This document shows, in pieces, positions 19,899 to 30,163 of a DNA stretch of 64,000 nt. Location of the stretch: positions 2,046,001 through 2,110,000 of the forward strand of contig CBDBEU010000005.1 of assembly GCA_965204565.1 (NCBI GenBank), given 5' to 3'. Within the stretch, counting starts at the first letter, position 1. Every line of letters begins with the position of its first letter. The notes beneath the pieces were generated by a model. That model did no database searches. It saw only the letters and a list, made by a program, of their open reading frames with translations, and was not told where the DNA came from. The stretch is from CBDBEU01 sp965204565. Its GTDB lineage: Bacteria > Pseudomonadota > Alphaproteobacteria > Rhizobiales > TMED25. Both the position numbers and the translations under genes were made by a program.

Positions 19899-22721
19899 AT
19901 GCTCGCACTCGGATCATTGGCGTTTTTGTCGCCATGGGTGCTGACCGGGCTGATCACTCTGCCGGTGATCTGGTGGCTGTTGCGGTTCACCCCGCCACAG
20001 CCAAGGCGGCAGTTGTTCCCGCCGTTTCGTTTGCTGCTTGATCTGAAACGCACCGAGGAGACGCCCGACCGCAGCCCGTGGTGGCTGACGGCACTGAGAA
20101 TTACCGCGGCGGCCATGGTGATCATCGCCTTTGCCCGCCCGGTGCTCAATCCAAGCGAGTTCAATGCCGAGGGCTCCGGCCCGCTTGCGATTTTCATCGA
20201 TGATGGCTGGGCGGCGGCATCAAGCTGGGAGGCACGCCAGGAGCTGTTGGCCGACCTGATCGAGAGTGCGGCGCGGCGCGGCCAACAGGTGATCGTGGTG
20301 CCGACCGCGAGCGATGGTGCACCTGCTGTGGAATCGGCCGAACTTGCCCAGCGCCGCACCGGCGCATTGGCACCAGTGCCATTCGCACCCAGCCGCCTTG
20401 CCCGCATCGGCGCCGCTGGCGATGCATTACAGAGCGCCGAGACGCCTTCCAACGTGGTGTGGATCGCCGATGGTCTGGGCTATGGCAATGGAGCCGCGTT
20501 CGGCGAAGCACTCACCAAACTGGCGCCCGGCGCCAAGATCACCATGTTTTCTGACACGTCCGCCGAGGCGCCACTATGGTTGCCGCCGGCCAGCGCCGAA
20601 GGCGGCGTATTGAGTGTTGAGGTGACGCGCGCCGATGTAGCCACGCGCCGCATCGGAGAGGTTTCGGCCTATGCGCTCAACGGCCGGCTGATCGACCGCC
20701 AACCCTTTGTCCTTGGCACTGGTGAGGCCTCAACACCGGTGATTTTCGCGCTGCCCGCCGACTTGCGCAATCAGGTGGTGCGGATTGCGATCTCCGGAGA
20801 GCTTTCCGCCGGTGCGGTAACGCTGCTCGACGAGCGCTGGCAAACCCGCGTGGTGGCGCTGGTCTCAGGAGGGTCGTCGGAACTTGCCCAGCCCCTGCTG
20901 GCACCGCTCTACTATGTCGAGCACGCGCTTTCTGCCTATGCCGATCTCAGAAAGCCGGTATTTGGACAGGTGCGGCCCGAGATCAAGGAGATGATCGCTG
21001 ACGGCCTGTCGATGATGATCCTGGCCAATGTCGGCACGCTGATCGATTCCGATCGCGATGCCCTGACCAAATGGGTCGAGAATGGCGGCTTGCTGTTGCG
21101 TTTTGCCGGACCGAGGCTGGCCAGCGGCGGCAGCGAACTGTTGCCGGTGGCGCTGCGCCAGGGGGGCCGCACGCTTGGCGGCGCGCTTTCCTGGGATCAG
21201 CCGCAGCGGCTGGCGCAATTCGACGATGACAGCCCGTTTGCCGGTCTTTCCACACCTGACGAGGTTCATGTCACCCGCCAGGTTCTGGCCGAGCCCGATG
21301 TAACGCTGGGCGAGAAGACCTGGGCGCGGCTCGATGACGGAACGCCGCTGGTCACAGCTGCCCGCATGGGCCGTGGCCGGGTGGTGCTGTTCCATGTCAC
21401 GGCCAATGCCGACTGGTCCAATCTGCCACTGTCGGGCCTGTTCGTTGAAATGCTGGCGCGGCTGTTGAGCCTGTCGCAGAGCGTTTCGGGATCGGACGCA
21501 GCTGCTCCCGATGCCGCACTTCCCTTCCTCAGGCCAAATCTGATCCTTGACGGCGCAGGCCGGCTTGGCGCGCCGCCGCCGACGGCCGAACCGATCGCGC
21601 GCGCCGACATCGACGATATGCAGCCTGGCGCGATCCATCCGCCAGGCTTTTACGGGCCATCGACCGGGCGCTTTGCGGTCAACACCATCGCGGCAGATGA
21701 CAGTTTTACCGCGCTTGATGCACCCGCCGGCGCCGAGACGCTGATCATTGGCGGCGGGTCCGAGCGCGTATTGATGGCGTGGCTGATCGTCGCCGCGCTC
21801 GGTCTGCTGCTGGTCGACCTGATCGCGGTTCTGGCGATGTCCGGCCAGATTGCGCTCGGCCGCGCCAGCGGCACCGCGGCAATGGCCCTGCTTGGCGCAT
21901 CGCTTGCCATCGCAGCCGGATTACAGTCCTCCCATGCGCAGGATACGGCGCGCATCACAGCGGATGAATTTGCCCTTCAGGCAACGCTGATCACCAAGCT
22001 CGCCTATGTGGTGACCGGCAATGAGGAGGTCGACACGATCAGCGAGGCGGGGCTCAAGGGGCTTGGCACCGAGCTTCGCAACCGCACCGCGCTGGAACCC
22101 GGCGCGCCGGTCGGGGTCAATATCGAACGCGACGAGCTGGTGTTCTTCCCGGTCATCTACTGGCCAGTGCTGGCCGATGCACAAGCGCCATCGGAAACTG
22201 CGATTGCCCGAATCAACGCCTATATGCAAAACGGCGGCACGCTGTTCTTCGACACGCGCGATGAAATTAACGCCCTACCGGTGGTCGGCGGCGGGCGCGA
22301 GAGCCCGGGCCTTGCGGCGCTGCAGCGCATGCTCGCCGATCTCGACATCCCGGCTTTGTCGCCGGTGCCGGCAAACCACGTGATCACCAAGGCGTTCTAC
22401 CTGCTGCAATCCTTCCCCGGCCGGTTCGAGGGCGGGCCGTTATGGGTCGAGGCCAGTTTGCAGGGCGATGATGCTGCCTCGCCGACCGATAAATCCAACG
22501 CAGATGGGGTGTCATCGATCCTGATTGGATCGAACGACTATGCCGGGGCCTGGGCGGTCAGTGACGAGGGAAAACCGCTGTTGCCGATGGGCGCCGGCAT
22601 TGAGCGCCAGCGCGAATTCGCCTACCGCACCGGGGTCAATATCGTGATGTACGCGCTGACCGGCAATTACAAGGCCGATCAGGTGCACATCCCGGCGCTG
22701 CTTGAACGGCTCGGACAATAG
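19899..22721 (+). CDS. Membrane protein with N-terminal BatA-like region and C-terminal DUF4159
   Basis: 940 residues from the ATG at 19899, 4 bp after the DUF58 stop. The N-terminus holds two helices (LGSLAFLSPWVLTGLITLPV, ALRITAAAMVIIAFARPVL) around the BatA-type RRQLFPPFRLLLDLK. A long periplasmic part with a degenerate VWA/glutamine-amidotransferase-like fold follows. Helices near residues 625-680 (WLIVAALGLLLVDLIAVLA) lead to the C-terminal DUF4159 (TLITKLAYVVTGNEEVD, LVFFPVIYWPV, GGTLFFDTRDE). Function is not known; it is the partner of the MoxR ATPase by context. Confidence 0.85.
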   Translation: MLALGSLAFLSPWVLTGLITLPVIWWLLRFTPPQPRRQLFPPFRLLLDLKRTEETPDRSPWWLTALRITAAAMVIIAFARPVLNPSEFNAEGSGPLAIFIDDGWAAASSWEARQELLADLIESAARRGQQVIVVPTASDGAPAVESAELAQRRTGALAPVPFAPSRLARIGAAGDALQSAETPSNVVWIADGLGYGNGAAFGEALTKLAPGAKITMFSDTSAEAPLWLPPASAEGGVLSVEVTRADVATRRIGEVSAYALNGRLIDRQPFVLGTGEASTPVIFALPADLRNQVVRIAISGELSAGAVTLLDERWQTRVVALVSGGSSELAQPLLAPLYYVEHALSAYADLRKPVFGQVRPEIKEMIADGLSMMILANVGTLIDSDRDALTKWVENGGLLLRFAGPRLASGGSELLPVALRQGGRTLGGALSWDQPQRLAQFDDDSPFAGLSTPDEVHVTRQVLAEPDVTLGEKTWARLDDGTPLVTAARMGRGRVVLFHVTANADWSNLPLSGLFVEMLARLLSLSQSVSGSDAAAPDAALPFLRPNLILDGAGRLGAPPPTAEPIARADIDDMQPGAIHPPGFYGPSTGRFAVNTIAADDSFTALDAPAGAETLIIGGGSERVLMAWLIVAALGLLLVDLIAVLAMSGQIALGRASGTAAMALLGASLAIAAGLQSSHAQDTARITADEFALQATLITKLAYVVTGNEEVDTISEAGLKGLGTELRNRTALEPGAPVGVNIERDELVFFPVIYWPVLADAQAPSETAIARINAYMQNGGTLFFDTRDEINALPVVGGGRESPGLAALQRMLADLDIPALSPVPANHVITKAFYLLQSFPGRFEGGPLWVEASLQGDDAASPTDKSNADGVSSILIGSNDYAGAWAVSDEGKPLLPMGAGIERQREFAYRTGVNIVMYALTGNYKADQVHIPALLERLGQ

Positions 22722-22725
22722 GCCG

Positions 22726-24813
22726 ATGATCTGGGAAATCGCATTCGCCCCCCTAATCGCGCCATGGCTGATCGGCCTCATCGGCGCGGTTGCGGCGCTA
22801 CCGATCCTTTACGGCTTGGTGCGCCGGACGCGCGGGGCCGTGCTGCGGGTGCTGGTATTGGCGCTGATGGTTCTGGCGTTGGCCAATCCAAGCGCCATTC
22901 GCGAGGAGCGCGAACCGCTGGCCGATGTGGTGGCGGTGGTGGTCGACCGTTCTGCCAGCCAGAAGATCGCCGGGCGCGAGGAGTTGAGCGAGGATGCGCG
23001 CATCAAGCTGACGGCGGCGATCGCCGAGCGCTCGAATGTCGAACTCAGGGTCAGCGAAACCGATCCCGGCGCCGATGAAACGCGCCTGTTTGAGGTGCTC
23101 AACACGCTGATCGCCGATGTGCCGCCGGAGCGGATATCCGGCGCGCTGATGATCACCGACGGGCAGGTACATGACGTGCCGGGCGATGCCGGCGACATTC
23201 TGGGCGGCGCGCCGTTGCATGTGCTGCTGAGCGGACGGCCGGATGAGATCGACCGCCGCATCGCGCTCATTCGCGCGCCCAGATACGGCATTGTTGGCGA
23301 AAGCCAGACGGTCACCTTCAAGGTGATTGACGGCACCGGCGACAGGCGCGCGGCGCCCACCCGCAGGCCGGCACGCGTGGTGCTCAGCGTCGATGGCGAG
23401 ACCATTGATGAGATCGAGGTCATTCCCGGCGATGAGGTCTCGCTCGATTTCACCATCGATCATGGCGGGGTCAACGTCATTGAGCTTGAGGCGGAGGCGC
23501 GCGACAACGAGCTGTCGCTTGGAAACAACCATGTGGTGTTTACCGCGCGCGGCATACGTGACCGCTTGTGGGTTCTGCTGATCTCGGGCGAGCCGCACCC
23601 GGGCGAGCGCACATGGCGCAATTTGCTGAAGGCCGACAGCTCGGTCGATCTGGTTCATTTCACCATTTTGCGGCCGCCGGAAAAGCAGGACGGCACGCCG
23701 ATCGATGAGCTGTCGCTGATCGCCTTTCCGACGCGCGAGTTGTTCTCGCTCAAGCTCAATGAATTCGATCTCATTATCTTCGACCGCTATCAGCGCCGCG
23801 GCGTGCTGCCGCTGGTCTATCTCAACAATGTCGTGGAATATGTGCGCCGCGGCGGCGCAGTGCTGGCGGCTGCCGGCCCGGCCTTCGCCACCCAGCGCTC
23901 GATTTCACGCTCGCCCTTGTCGATGGTGCTGCCGGCGTTGCCGACCGGCGATGTAATCGCCGAGCCCTACCGGGCGCAGATCACCGAGCTTGGCAGGCGC
24001 CATCCGGTGACGCGCCAGCTTCCCGGCGGCGGCGGCGACAGCGCCGAGCCGAGCTGGGGGCGCTGGTTCCGGCTGATGGATGCGGAAATCAATGCCGGCG
24101 ATGTGGTGATGAACGGCCCGGCCGAGAGGCCCCTGATGGTCCTCAATCGCGAGGGCGAGGGACGGGTGGCGCTGCTGCTTTCCGACCAGGTGTGGCTATG
24201 GGCGCGCCGGTTCGAGGGTGGCGGGCCGCAGGCCGAACTACTGCGCCGCCTCGCCCACTGGCTGATGAAGGAGCCGGAACTGGAAGAAGAATCGCTTTCA
24301 GCGGATCTGACCGGCAATCAGCTGTCGATCACCCGGCACAGTGTCGGCGAGGCCGTCGCGCCGGTGACGGTCACCGCGCCCGATGGGGTGGAGACCACCG
24401 TGACGCTGACCGAACAATCACCTGGCGTGTGGCAGGCGGCAACCGATGCGCCGGTGCCGGGTGTCTACAGGCTACGATCGGAGGAGCTGAACGCGGTGGC
24501 GGCGGCGGGCGCCCTGCGCTCGCGCGAGATTGACGATGTCATCGCCACGCAAAGCCTGTTGCAACCGCTGAGCGATGCCACCGGCGGCGGCATTTACTGG
24601 ACCGGCGAGGAAAGCGCCACATCCGCATCTCTGCCGGCGGTGCGCTTGGTGCGCGCCGGGCGCCGCGCATCGGGTTCGGACTGGCTGGGCCTGCGCCGGC
24701 GAGAGGCCTATTTGGTGACCGGCAGTTCCACCTTCCCGCTGATGAGCGGGCTGATCGCCGTAATCATCATCCTCACCGCCATGGGGCTCGCCTGGTACCG
24801 CGAGGGGCGGTAG
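22726..24813 (+). CDS. Large membrane protein with VWA/glutamine-amidotransferase-like periplasmic domain
   Basis: 695 residues from the ATG at 22726, 4 bp after the previous stop. Two N-terminal helices (APWLIGLIGAVAALPILYGL, VLRVLVLALMVLALANP) lead into a VWA-like segment starting VVAVVVDRSASQKIAGRE, where the DRSAS triplet resembles a MIDAS DxSxS. Later parts (LWVLLISGEPHPGERTWRNLL, FDLIIFDRYQRRGVLP, YVRRGGAVLAAAGPAF) fit the class I glutamine-amidotransferase-like domain of this family. One helix ends the protein (MSGLIAVIIILTAMGLAWY). Last gene of the MoxR operon; role unknown. Confidence 0.83.
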   Translation: MIWEIAFAPLIAPWLIGLIGAVAALPILYGLVRRTRGAVLRVLVLALMVLALANPSAIREEREPLADVVAVVVDRSASQKIAGREELSEDARIKLTAAIAERSNVELRVSETDPGADETRLFEVLNTLIADVPPERISGALMITDGQVHDVPGDAGDILGGAPLHVLLSGRPDEIDRRIALIRAPRYGIVGESQTVTFKVIDGTGDRRAAPTRRPARVVLSVDGETIDEIEVIPGDEVSLDFTIDHGGVNVIELEAEARDNELSLGNNHVVFTARGIRDRLWVLLISGEPHPGERTWRNLLKADSSVDLVHFTILRPPEKQDGTPIDELSLIAFPTRELFSLKLNEFDLIIFDRYQRRGVLPLVYLNNVVEYVRRGGAVLAAAGPAFATQRSISRSPLSMVLPALPTGDVIAEPYRAQITELGRRHPVTRQLPGGGGDSAEPSWGRWFRLMDAEINAGDVVMNGPAERPLMVLNREGEGRVALLLSDQVWLWARRFEGGGPQAELLRRLAHWLMKEPELEEESLSADLTGNQLSITRHSVGEAVAPVTVTAPDGVETTVTLTEQSPGVWQAATDAPVPGVYRLRSEELNAVAAAGALRSREIDDVIATQSLLQPLSDATGGGIYWTGEESATSASLPAVRLVRAGRRASGSDWLGLRRREAYLVTGSSTFPLMSGLIAVIIILTAMGLAWYREGR

Positions 24814-25690
24814 GGGGGCGTTCCGCCTTTGCGGCGCGTATCACTACGTTGAGATTGCGGATTTTCGCGCATATGACGAAGGCACGCTCAGCACGTTGAT
24901 GGACCGCCCGGCGGTAAACCGATCACTGCGCAATCGGCCCTGCTGCCGGCGGCAGAGCGGACTGCTTCTGCTCGGGTTGAGTCTTTCCGTTTATCACCCT
25001 GAGTAGTTCTATGCGTGCGAGCCCACTAACAGCAGATTCGATCCCTGAACGGCTCTTGTCATCACAGAAATTCGGCGATTCTATGTCCTGACGATCAATA
25101 ATGGATCATATCCGGATGCGAATTACAATATCCACTGCATGGGTTGTTTTTACAAAAATTTAACAGTCGCAATTAAGAACGTTTTTTTTAATGCCATTAT
25201 ATGTATATTTGAATGAAGATGCGATCTCATATACAATAGTGATTGGTGAAATAAATAATTATCAGTTCATCTTTGATCCCGGAACGCGGGATAGGCGTCG
25301 AAAATTCTTCGAAATATCTACAAAAATGCGGGATAAATTAGCGATTAAACACGGTTCAATATCGAAATTAGTACTGTTCTTCGCGGCGAGGTGTCAGGCG
25401 TCGTGGGTGTGACTTGGGACAACTCAACGTTTGGTGAACCACAGTCCATGCCGAGTGGTCAGTATATGATTGCGCTGCGACGTTTGACATCACCACTGCC
25501 ACCACTAAGGGCCCAAATGCGACGATCCTCCAAGATCCGGAGCCGGACAATTGGAAAGTCCTGCAAGCCCCCTGTGCACCCCCGTTCATCTTTAAGAGCA
25601 CGAGCAAAAAAGCGGCGACGATCGGTTCGTTCAAGCCAAGAGAACAGCCACTTTGTGCGGTTGATTCAAATAGTTTTCCTCAACACTACA
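24814..25690. other. Gap with an AT-rich patch and remains of one or two unidentified ORFs
   Basis: Bases 24814-25090 show nothing recognisable. From about 25090 to 25390 the composition turns sharply AT-rich compared with its surroundings. It holds a 73-codon reading frame at 25191-25412 (MPLYVYLNEDAISYTIVIGE) that resembles no family I know. Another frame, open from 25435 to a TGA at about 25698, reads TVHAEWSVYDCAATFDITT, then PEPDNWKVLQAPCAPPFIF. It looks protein-like but has no start and follows a stop, so it is probably a gene remnant. Probably foreign DNA that entered with the adjoining IS30 element. Confidence 0.45.
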
Positions 25691-26340
25691 GTCTTTGATG
25701 GAAAGATGGAGTGTTCACGATGGGCTGCCGGCAACGTCTCTATTTTACCGATAGCCGGAAGGCAGAGATTTGGGATCGCCGGCAGCCTGGGGAGTCGATG
25801 CGTTCGATTGGCCGCAGGTTCGATCGCAACTCATCGTCGATCTTTCCCTTGCAATTCCGGACGGGTGGTATCCGACCGCTGGCGCCCCAGGCTGTGCAAG
25901 CTTGCTTGTCGGCGATCGCTCTGCCGGACACTATCGGGCAAGCTTGAGCGCAAGTGGTCACCTCAGCAAATCGCGGGCTGGCTGAAGCGCAGGCATCCCG
26001 ACGATGAGGATACACGCCTGTCCCATGAGACCATCTATCGAGGCCTGTTCATCCGGACCCGGGCAGACCCGAGGGCGTTCTGAAGAAGGAATTGCCGGGC
26101 CGTCTGCGCGCAACACGCGCGATCCGCGAACGTCCGGCCGCCGCACGGGACCTCGCCATCCCCGGCCACCGGGAGGGGGATTCGATTGCCTGCTCTCGCG
26201 ATAGTTACATCGCAACGCCGGTCGAGCGTCAGTTCCGTTACGTGCTCCTCGCCAAGGTCCCCGACAAGAACACTGACGGCGTCGTAACCGCGCTCGTCAG
26301 ACAGGTTCAGCACCTGCCGCGTGAACTGCGCGGGTCGTCC
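25690..26340 (+). mobile_element. IS30-family element, degraded, 3' half missing
   Basis: The transposase starts near 25720 (MGCRQRLYFTDSRKAEIWDRR, then GESMRSIGRRFDRNSSSI). It changes frame to RKWSPQQIAGWLKRRHPDDED and LSHETIYRGLFIRTR (25950-26060). It changes again to LKKELPGRLRATRAIRERP and SYIATPVERQFRYVLLAKVPD (26078-26270). It stops matching after LPRELRGS near 26335, before the catalytic Asp-Glu region. The right side abuts the 3' side of the ghrA-like fragment. Confidence 0.82.
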
Positions 26341-27124
26341 GCCACGCCCGAGCCGTCACGTTCCAAGCGGCCGAGGCGGCTGTCGGCGGCGGCGGTTCCT
26401 CGCGCGTCACATCGAGCGCGGCGGCGCTGAGGTGGCCGGTCTCCAGCGCCGCCACAAGGTCGTCCTCGACCAGATGTCCGCCGCGCGGCAGGCGTGCGAA
26501 CAACGCAGCATCTAGGATATTTTCGGTTTCAGGCGTCAGCGGTAGCAGGCACACTACAATGTCGCTGTGCGCAATCAGCTCATCAAGCCCCGCCTCGCCG
26601 TGGCGGCAATCAATGCCATCGATCGCCTTTGCCGAACGGCTCCAGCCGGCGACGGTAAAGCCCAGATCGGCCAGTGCGCGGGCGGCATCGGCGCCAAGGG
26701 CACCAAGGCCCAGCACGCCCACCCGCCGGTCCCACGGCGCGACCTGCTGGCGCTTGGTCCAGACATGGCGCGCCTGTTGCGAGCGGTAGGCCAGGGCCTC
26801 GTTGTGCAGCATCAACACCTGCTGCACCACATGGGCGGTCATGGTGGCACCCATGCCGTGATAGACCATGCGGATCACCGGCACGCCCGGCGGCGCGGCA
26901 CCGGTTTGCATGTGATCGATCCCGGCCCAGAGCGAAAACATCGCCTTGAGATCGGACAACGTCGCAAGAAGTCCGCGCGGCGGATCATAGACCAGCGCAT
27001 ATTCGATGCCGGCTGTGGGCCCGGTATCGAGATAGAGACGTATCTTCCGATCTGGCATACGCTCGCCAAGCGCCGCCAATAGCGGCGCTGGGTCGAGCTT
27101 GTCGGGTTTGAACAGCAGGGTCAT
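26330..27124 (-). pseudogene. GhrA-like D-2-hydroxyacid dehydrogenase (glyoxylate/hydroxypyruvate reductase), damaged
   Basis: About 250 residues remain of a usual 310. The NAD(P)-binding region is clear (RVGVLGLGALGADAARALADLG near residue 137; DIVVCLLPLTPETENILDAALF near residue 190). The expected catalytic-region segment with INVARG between LPRG and GHLVE is missing, so the NAD-site loop and its conserved Arg region are deleted. After ALDVTREEPPPP the C-terminus, with the catalytic His, is replaced by IS30 debris. Such enzymes reduce glyoxylate or hydroxypyruvate. The gene lies 61 bp behind the TfdA-like dioxygenase on the same strand. Confidence 0.75.
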
Positions 27125-27185
27125 GCAATCTCAGCCAGAAACCAGTGCGCTACAACCGGGGTACTGGCGCCACCATTGCCCGAAA

Positions 27186-28094
27186 TCAGGCGGTATGCGC
27201 GCGCGCCTTGAGATCAATATCAAGTGTGGTGACGCGGCGCATGTCACGAATATGGGTCTTGTCGTCAAACGGTGTGGCGCGGTGCATGGTGGTGCGATTG
27301 TCCCAGATCACCAGATCCCCGACGCGCCAGCGGTGGCTGAAGACGAATTGCAGCTGGGTGGCATGCTCGATCAATTGGTTCAGCAGCATGCGGCCTTCGG
27401 GCACCGGCCAATCGACAATCCTGGAGGCGTGCGAAGCCAGATAGAGAGACTTGCGCTCAGATCCGGGCACTGTTCCCGGCCCCGATTTTGGCAGCGTGCG
27501 AACCAGCGGATGATAGGCACCGGCCAGAATTTCCTGCTCCTTTTGCGTCAACTCAAAGCCCAGCCGCTGGCGCGAATAGGTAATCGAGTGATGTACCAAC
27601 AGGCCCTCAAGCCGGGCCTTCATGTTCTCGTCAAGTGCGTCATAGGCGGCGCGCATATCGGCAAAATCGGTATCCGCCGGCACCGGAGGGACAATGCGCG
27701 CCGACAGCATTGAATAGCGCCCGGCCGGATCCTGAAAGGAAGCATCGGTATGCCAAAGCCGGTTGGCAAGGCCGAACAGGCGGCGCCGGTCGGCCGCATC
27801 CAGGAGCTCACCCTCGGCATCGACATTGGAGATATCGGAAATCGCCTCATTGCCGAATCGGTTGGCCTGAAGTGCCACAGTGCCGGTCTTTGAGTGCAAC
27901 TCGCCGTCGAGGCGCTCGGCGAACGCTGCCTGCTCGTCATTGTCGAATGTCTGGTCGTGGAACACCAGAACCGCATATTCATCCATCGCCGTGCGAATCT
28001 CGGCAAGCGCCTCGTCCTCGACGATGTTGCTGAGATCAATCGGGCCAACTTCGCCGCCAAAGGTTGGATGAAGCTTGTTGATTGAAAGGGCCAT
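27186..28094 (-). CDS. TauD/TfdA-family 2-oxoglutarate-dependent dioxygenase
   Basis: 302 residues from the ATG at 28094, preceded by GGGAG. The iron ligands are seen in LWHTDASF (HxD, about residue 114) and in NRTTMHRATPF (distal His, about residue 272), followed by the 2-oxoglutarate-binding Arg in IRDMRRVT. The overall layout (ADMRAAYDALDENMK, LVHHSITYSRQRLGFELT) is close to TfdA-like enzymes, which oxidise aryloxyacetates or similar ethers and release glyoxylate. A ghrA-like glyoxylate reductase gene, now broken, follows on the same strand, which fits a glyoxylate-releasing reaction. Exact substrate unknown. Confidence 0.9.
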   Translation of the reverse strand: MALSINKLHPTFGGEVGPIDLSNIVEDEALAEIRTAMDEYAVLVFHDQTFDNDEQAAFAERLDGELHSKTGTVALQANRFGNEAISDISNVDAEGELLDAADRRRLFGLANRLWHTDASFQDPAGRYSMLSARIVPPVPADTDFADMRAAYDALDENMKARLEGLLVHHSITYSRQRLGFELTQKEQEILAGAYHPLVRTLPKSGPGTVPGSERKSLYLASHASRIVDWPVPEGRMLLNQLIEHATQLQFVFSHRWRVGDLVIWDNRTTMHRATPFDDKTHIRDMRRVTTLDIDLKARAHTA

Positions 28095-28402
28095 GTTCAA
28101 CTCCCGGACCGCTGCGCGCACTCAAGGATAACGCCGCCGGGCCATGGTGCGAAATCCTCCTGTTGGAATTTGGCCGATGATGGTGCCGGGTGCGCCAGCA
28201 AATGCCCGCTCCGAAGAGTTTCATGGGCGGGCGCGTCAATTGCTGCCAGAGCATGACTTGTCAATCACGCTTGGCCGGGGCAACATTGCACGAGGGAGCT
28301 TCCACATGGTAAAATCAAACGGCAGGATCGTATGCAGACTGTGAGGGATGGTGAAATCGAGGCGCAATGAGATGGGCCAATTGTGACAAATTGGTCTATA
28401 AT
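28095..28402. other. Intergenic region ending at an IS1380 left end
   Basis: No gene recognised. It contains an inverted repeat CCAATT-GTGACA-AATTGG (28377-28394) followed by TATAAT at 28397-28402, directly at the IS boundary. This may be the promoter or operator of a gene lost to the IS event, or of the dioxygenase region. Confidence 0.35.
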
Positions 28403-29290
28403 CCCACATTCCCTAGGTAACGTGACGTTTTCGCGCCTCCGACAGCAGGTAACATGTTATATTTCGGCATGTTGTGCGGGCTGTAGGGTGCAGGCGAAAC
28501 GGGTGATATCAGGCGCGGTTTCGACAGTCGGGTGCAGTTGGCGGGTGCGGCTGGAATGCCATGGCTCGAAGATCGGTTCCGACGGTGGACCGTTGCTGTT
28601 CCGGGAGTTGGACGAGACCCCGGGATTGAACGATATTGCCGGCGGTCCTCTCGGAGAGATCCGCGAAGCGTCCACAACCGTCTGCATTCCGTGGTCGGGC
28701 TTTTGCGCCAGCCGGTCTTCGGGCGATCGGCCGGATATGATGATGTGAATGACGCGGACCGTCCGGCGCTCGATCCGGTGATGCGGCAGGTGGTCGGAGG
28801 GCGTGGCGTTGATGCCGAGGCTGAGTCTGCCGGCCGGATGGGTCGGTTCGAGACCGAGGCGTCGGCGGCCGCCGACAATCGCGGTGCGCCGGCGGACGTA
28901 TCCGGTCAATGGATCGATCGGGGGATTGATCGGGCTCACGCCGCGATGGCGCCCGAATGGATCACACCGGACATGGACGGTTCGGTCGGCCCGCCCCACG
29001 GCGCGCAGGAAGGCACCGCCTGGAACGGGCATTTCGGCTGCATGTGCCGTCACCCCTTGTTCGTCCTTAACCGGTTTGGCCGCCTCGAACACCGTTCTTG
29101 CGCCCCGGCAATGTTCACAGCGCCGATGGCCGGGAAAATGTGCTCAAGCCGCGGTGTTGGCGCGATATGCGGGTCGTGAGCTGATGCGGTTCTTCCGGGC
29201 CGATGCCGCTTTTGCCGTCCCGGAGCTCTACAAGACGCCGGAGGCGGAAGGCTGTTCCTGCGCCGTCCGGCCCGGGAAGACCACTGTTCC
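28403..29290 (+). mobile_element. IS1380-family remnant, copy 1
   Basis: The left end CCCACATTCCCTAGGTAACG matches the outer end of the copy at 60981. Transposase pieces in order: VRLECHG-like and SDGGPLLFRELDETPGL (28550-28630), VVGLLRQPVFGRSAGYDDVND (28690-28760), FETEASAAADNRG, VSGQWIDR, MDGSVGPPHGAQEGTAWNGHF and CRHPLFVLNRFGRLE (28850-29090), and FFRADAAFAVPELYK with EAEGCSCAVRPGK in another frame (29180-29280). There are several frameshifts and the C-terminal half is missing. It adjoins the FkbM gene and has removed its 5' end. Confidence 0.85.
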
Positions 29291-29299
29291 ACATGATTT

Positions 29300-30101
29300 G
29301 CTTCCAGCCAAGGCCGCGTGAGTACGGTTTTGAGAAGCTTGTCTTCGAGTTTCAAAAGGAAGGTCGCGTCGATTACGCCCAGTGGCTGCACCCGAGCGAA
29401 CAACCAAAGACCTACTAAACTCAAGATGTGATCGGCTATCTGCGCTGTTCATTTCACCGGGAGATGTGGCTATCGATGTCGGTGCGCATACCGGCGATAC
29501 GTGCCTACCGATGGCACTGGCCACGGGACCTGAAGGTTGTGTGCTGGCGCTCGAACCGAACCCTTATGTGTTCAAGGTTCTCGCCGAAAACGCCAAGCTC
29601 AACCCCGACAAGACCAACATTATCCCCCTGCCCTTTGCCGCTGTTGTCGAAGATGGGCCGATCAAGTTTGAATATTCCGATTTCGGCTATTGCAATGGCG
29701 GGCGGTACGAAGCCATCAGCCGGTGGCGTCACGGGCATCCGTTCAATCTGACTGTCCAAGGCCGCAATCTGGAGAATTATCTGCGGGCGCATCATGGCGA
29801 TCTGATCGGCTGCGTGCGGTATGTGAAGACCGATGCCGAAGGCTATGACGTGCACATCCTCAAATCGATCCGCGGTCTGATCGAGCAGACACGTCCCTAC
29901 ATCATGGCGGAAGTCTACAAGCACACCAACAAATCGCAGCGGTTGGAGCTTTATCGGTTGCTCGCAGATCTCGGCTACAAGGTGCACAAGATCGAAGATG
30001 CAACCGACTATCTGGGGCCGGAGGTGAACGAAACCAATTTAATGAAGTGGAGAGACACTACGATGTTTTTTGCGCGCCCGAGGAGCGCATTGCCGGGCTG
30101 A
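29300..30101 (+). pseudogene. FkbM-family SAM-dependent methyltransferase, 5'-truncated and probably frameshifted
   Basis: From about 29382 the frame gives the methyltransferase core: ISPGDVAIDVGAHTGDTCLP (SAM site), GCVLALEPNPYVFKVLAENA, YVKTDAEGYDVHILKSI and a C-terminal TMFFARP. Just upstream, another frame reads EYGFEKLVFEFQKEGRVDYA then QWLHPSEQPKTY, which looks like the preceding part of the same protein. A frameshift near 29390-29415 therefore separates them. The true start is lost in the IS1380 remnant. FkbM enzymes O-methylate sugars or natural products. A shorter product from GTG at 29382 remains conceivable. Confidence 0.72.
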
Positions 30102-30163
30102 GGCAGGCTGTATAAGCGGATCGCTTGACGTTTGGCGGCTGGGCCGGCGCCGGGCCCGGTCCC

